From Vagococcus allomyrinae (GTDB taxonomy: Bacteria > Bacillota > Bacilli > Lactobacillales > Vagococcaceae): 64,000 bases of DNA. Positions 62,904-64,000 of this stretch are shown here, one piece after another; within the stretch, counting starts at the first letter, position 1; every line of letters begins with the position of its first letter. The stretch lies in contig NZ_JAEEGA010000010.1 in NCBI RefSeq assembly GCF_017829975.1, positions 135,401 through 199,400 of the forward strand, written 5' to 3'. Both the position numbers and the translations under genes were made by a program. The notes below the pieces were generated by a model. That model saw only the letters and a list, made by a program, of their open reading frames with translations. It was not told where the DNA came from and ran no database searches.

Positions 62904-63980
62904 ATGAAGATGTCATTTAGATGGTACGGTGAAGGGAACGATCCTATTCCGCTAGCTTATGTCCGGCAAATTCCTGGAATGGAGGAAGTGGTTTGGGCAT
63001 TACACGACAAAGAGGCTGGGGAGGTCTGGACAGAGGCGGAAATTAAAGCTGAAATGGCTTATATCGAATCCCAAGGATTAAAGGCGACAATTGTTGAAAG
63101 TCTTAATATTCATGAAGATATTAAGTTAGGGTTACCAACTCGGGATCGGTATATCAAAGTTTATCAAGAAAGTCTTAAAAATCTTGGGAAAAATGGGGTC
63201 AAAGTGGTTTGCTATAATTTTATGCCGATTTTTGATTGGACGCGGACAGAGATGTTTCATCCTTTAGAAGATGGCTCGACGGCTTTGTTTTTTGGAAAAG
63301 GGAAAATTATGGCGATCAATCCTCAAGAATTAGTTGAGATGGTTGCGGAAGAAAGCCAAGGTCTAACCTTACCAGGTTGGGAACCAGAGCGACTGAAGGG
63401 GATTAAGGCCTTATTTCAAGCTTACGATGGAATGACTGAAGAACGGTTAAGAGAAAATTTTCGCTACTTTATTGATGCGATTATCCCAACTTGTGAAGCC
63501 TTCGACATTAAGATGGCCATTCATCCAGATGATCCGCCATTTTCGATTTTTGGTCTGCCGCGATTGGTTAATAATCAGGCTAATATCGACAAATTGTTGG
63601 CGATTAACCCTAGCCCGTATAATGGTTTAACCTTCTGTACCGGTTCCTTAGGTGCTGATCTGCGTAATGAGCTGGTGCCGATGATTAAACGATATCAAGA
63701 GCGGATTCATTTTATGCATGTTCGCAATGTGCGAGTGGCTTCTAATGGTGACTTTAGTGAAGTCTCTCATCGGACAGCAGATGGCACAGTGGATATTACT
63801 GGTGTCATGAATGCTTTGAGTCAGATTGACTATCAAGGTTATCTCCGCCCAGACCATGGCCGTCATGTTTTTGGGGAAGATAAAGCCACTTGTCGTCCAG
63901 GCTATGGCTTATACGATCGTGGAATGGGCGCGATGTATTTATTGGGAAGCTGGGATATGGCGCAGCAATTAAATCAGTGA
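62904..63980 (+). CDS. uxuA: Mannonate dehydratase
   Basis: 358 residues, full length. MSFRWYGEGNDPIPLAYVRQIPG, HEDIKLGLPTRD, KMAIHPDDPPF, FCTGSLGA, MHVRNV and RPDHGRHVFGE match UxuA. It converts D-mannonate to 2-keto-3-deoxygluconate in glucuronate breakdown. ATG at 62904 has AGAGGG upstream; an earlier in-frame ATG at 62880 lacks one. It shows that glucuronate is part of the imported glycan. Partner genes (uxaC, uxuB) probably lie just beyond the window. Confidence 0.95.
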   Translation: MKMSFRWYGEGNDPIPLAYVRQIPGMEEVVWALHDKEAGEVWTEAEIKAEMAYIESQGLKATIVESLNIHEDIKLGLPTRDRYIKVYQESLKNLGKNGVKVVCYNFMPIFDWTRTEMFHPLEDGSTALFFGKGKIMAINPQELVEMVAEESQGLTLPGWEPERLKGIKALFQAYDGMTEERLRENFRYFIDAIIPTCEAFDIKMAIHPDDPPFSIFGLPRLVNNQANIDKLLAINPSPYNGLTFCTGSLGADLRNELVPMIKRYQERIHFMHVRNVRVASNGDFSEVSHRTADGTVDITGVMNALSQIDYQGYLRPDHGRHVFGEDKATCRPGYGLYDRGMGAMYLLGSWDMAQQLNQ

Positions 63981-64000
63981 GTCTTAACGAGCAGCTCTCC

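Overview
The window looks like a chromosomal stretch of a low-GC Gram-positive bacterium of the Lactobacillales, most like the Enterococcaceae or Carnobacteriaceae. The support is AT-rich DNA, AGGAGG-type ribosome binding sites, LPXTG sorting signals, many PTS systems with PRD regulators, and Rgg/MutR, Mga/RofA and LevR-type regulators. The genus cannot be fixed from the sequence alone. No rRNA, tRNA, CRISPR array, transposase or integrase was seen.

Region 1 (1-13954) is a class II lantibiotic locus of the lacticin 481/nukacin group. The window opens inside the precursor gene. A two-component system (LytTR regulator and GHKL kinase) lies in reverse between the precursor and the LanM synthetase, followed by LanT, the LanFEG immunity exporter, a NukH-like immunity protein and a secreted protein of unknown function. 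A MutR/Rgg regulator and an ABC exporter follow. The exporter carries a perfect in-frame 48-bp tandem duplication in a membrane helix. Gene remnants lie after it.

Region 2 (14181-20922) is a fructose-type PTS operon: PRD regulator, two IIA proteins, IIB, IIC, an AlsE-like epimerase and transketolase. It probably takes up a rare ketohexose and feeds it through fructose-6-phosphate. A perfect 20-bp palindrome precedes it.

Region 3 (20985-31837) holds small or decayed genes, then a sortase-assembled pilus locus: a divergent RofA/Mga-like regulator, large tip adhesin, major pilin, class C sortase and anchor pilin. The last gene encodes a serine-recombinase-like protein that lacks the catalytic serine.

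Region 4 (31925-51713) starts with two AraC-type regulators and a small membrane protein. It continues with a glycan-use regulon: a GH28-like protein, a frameshifted GH36 alpha-galactosidase, a LevR-type sigma-54 activator, a HAD phosphatase, a mannose-family PTS (IIB, IIC, IID, and a separate IIA), GH154, GH88, a discoidin-like protein, a nucleoside-hydrolase-like protein and GH43. Four -24/-12 (sigma-54) promoters precede GH36, the activator, IIBCD and IIA-GH. Each has a CGACA element just upstream, so they look like one regulon. None of the glycosidases has a signal peptide, so imported oligosaccharides carrying uronic acid are probably cut inside the cell.

Region 5 (51715-56423, reverse) is a PRD regulator plus the little-studied SFCGS-DUF4312-DUF4311-DUF4310 set, without the catabolic enzymes that usually go with it.

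Region 6 (56528-end) is an AraC regulator, a three-gene sugar ABC importer without its own ATPase, a GH127 beta-L-arabinofuranosidase and mannonate dehydratase. With region 4 it suggests use of arabinose- and glucuronate-decorated plant glycans such as arabinogalactan.
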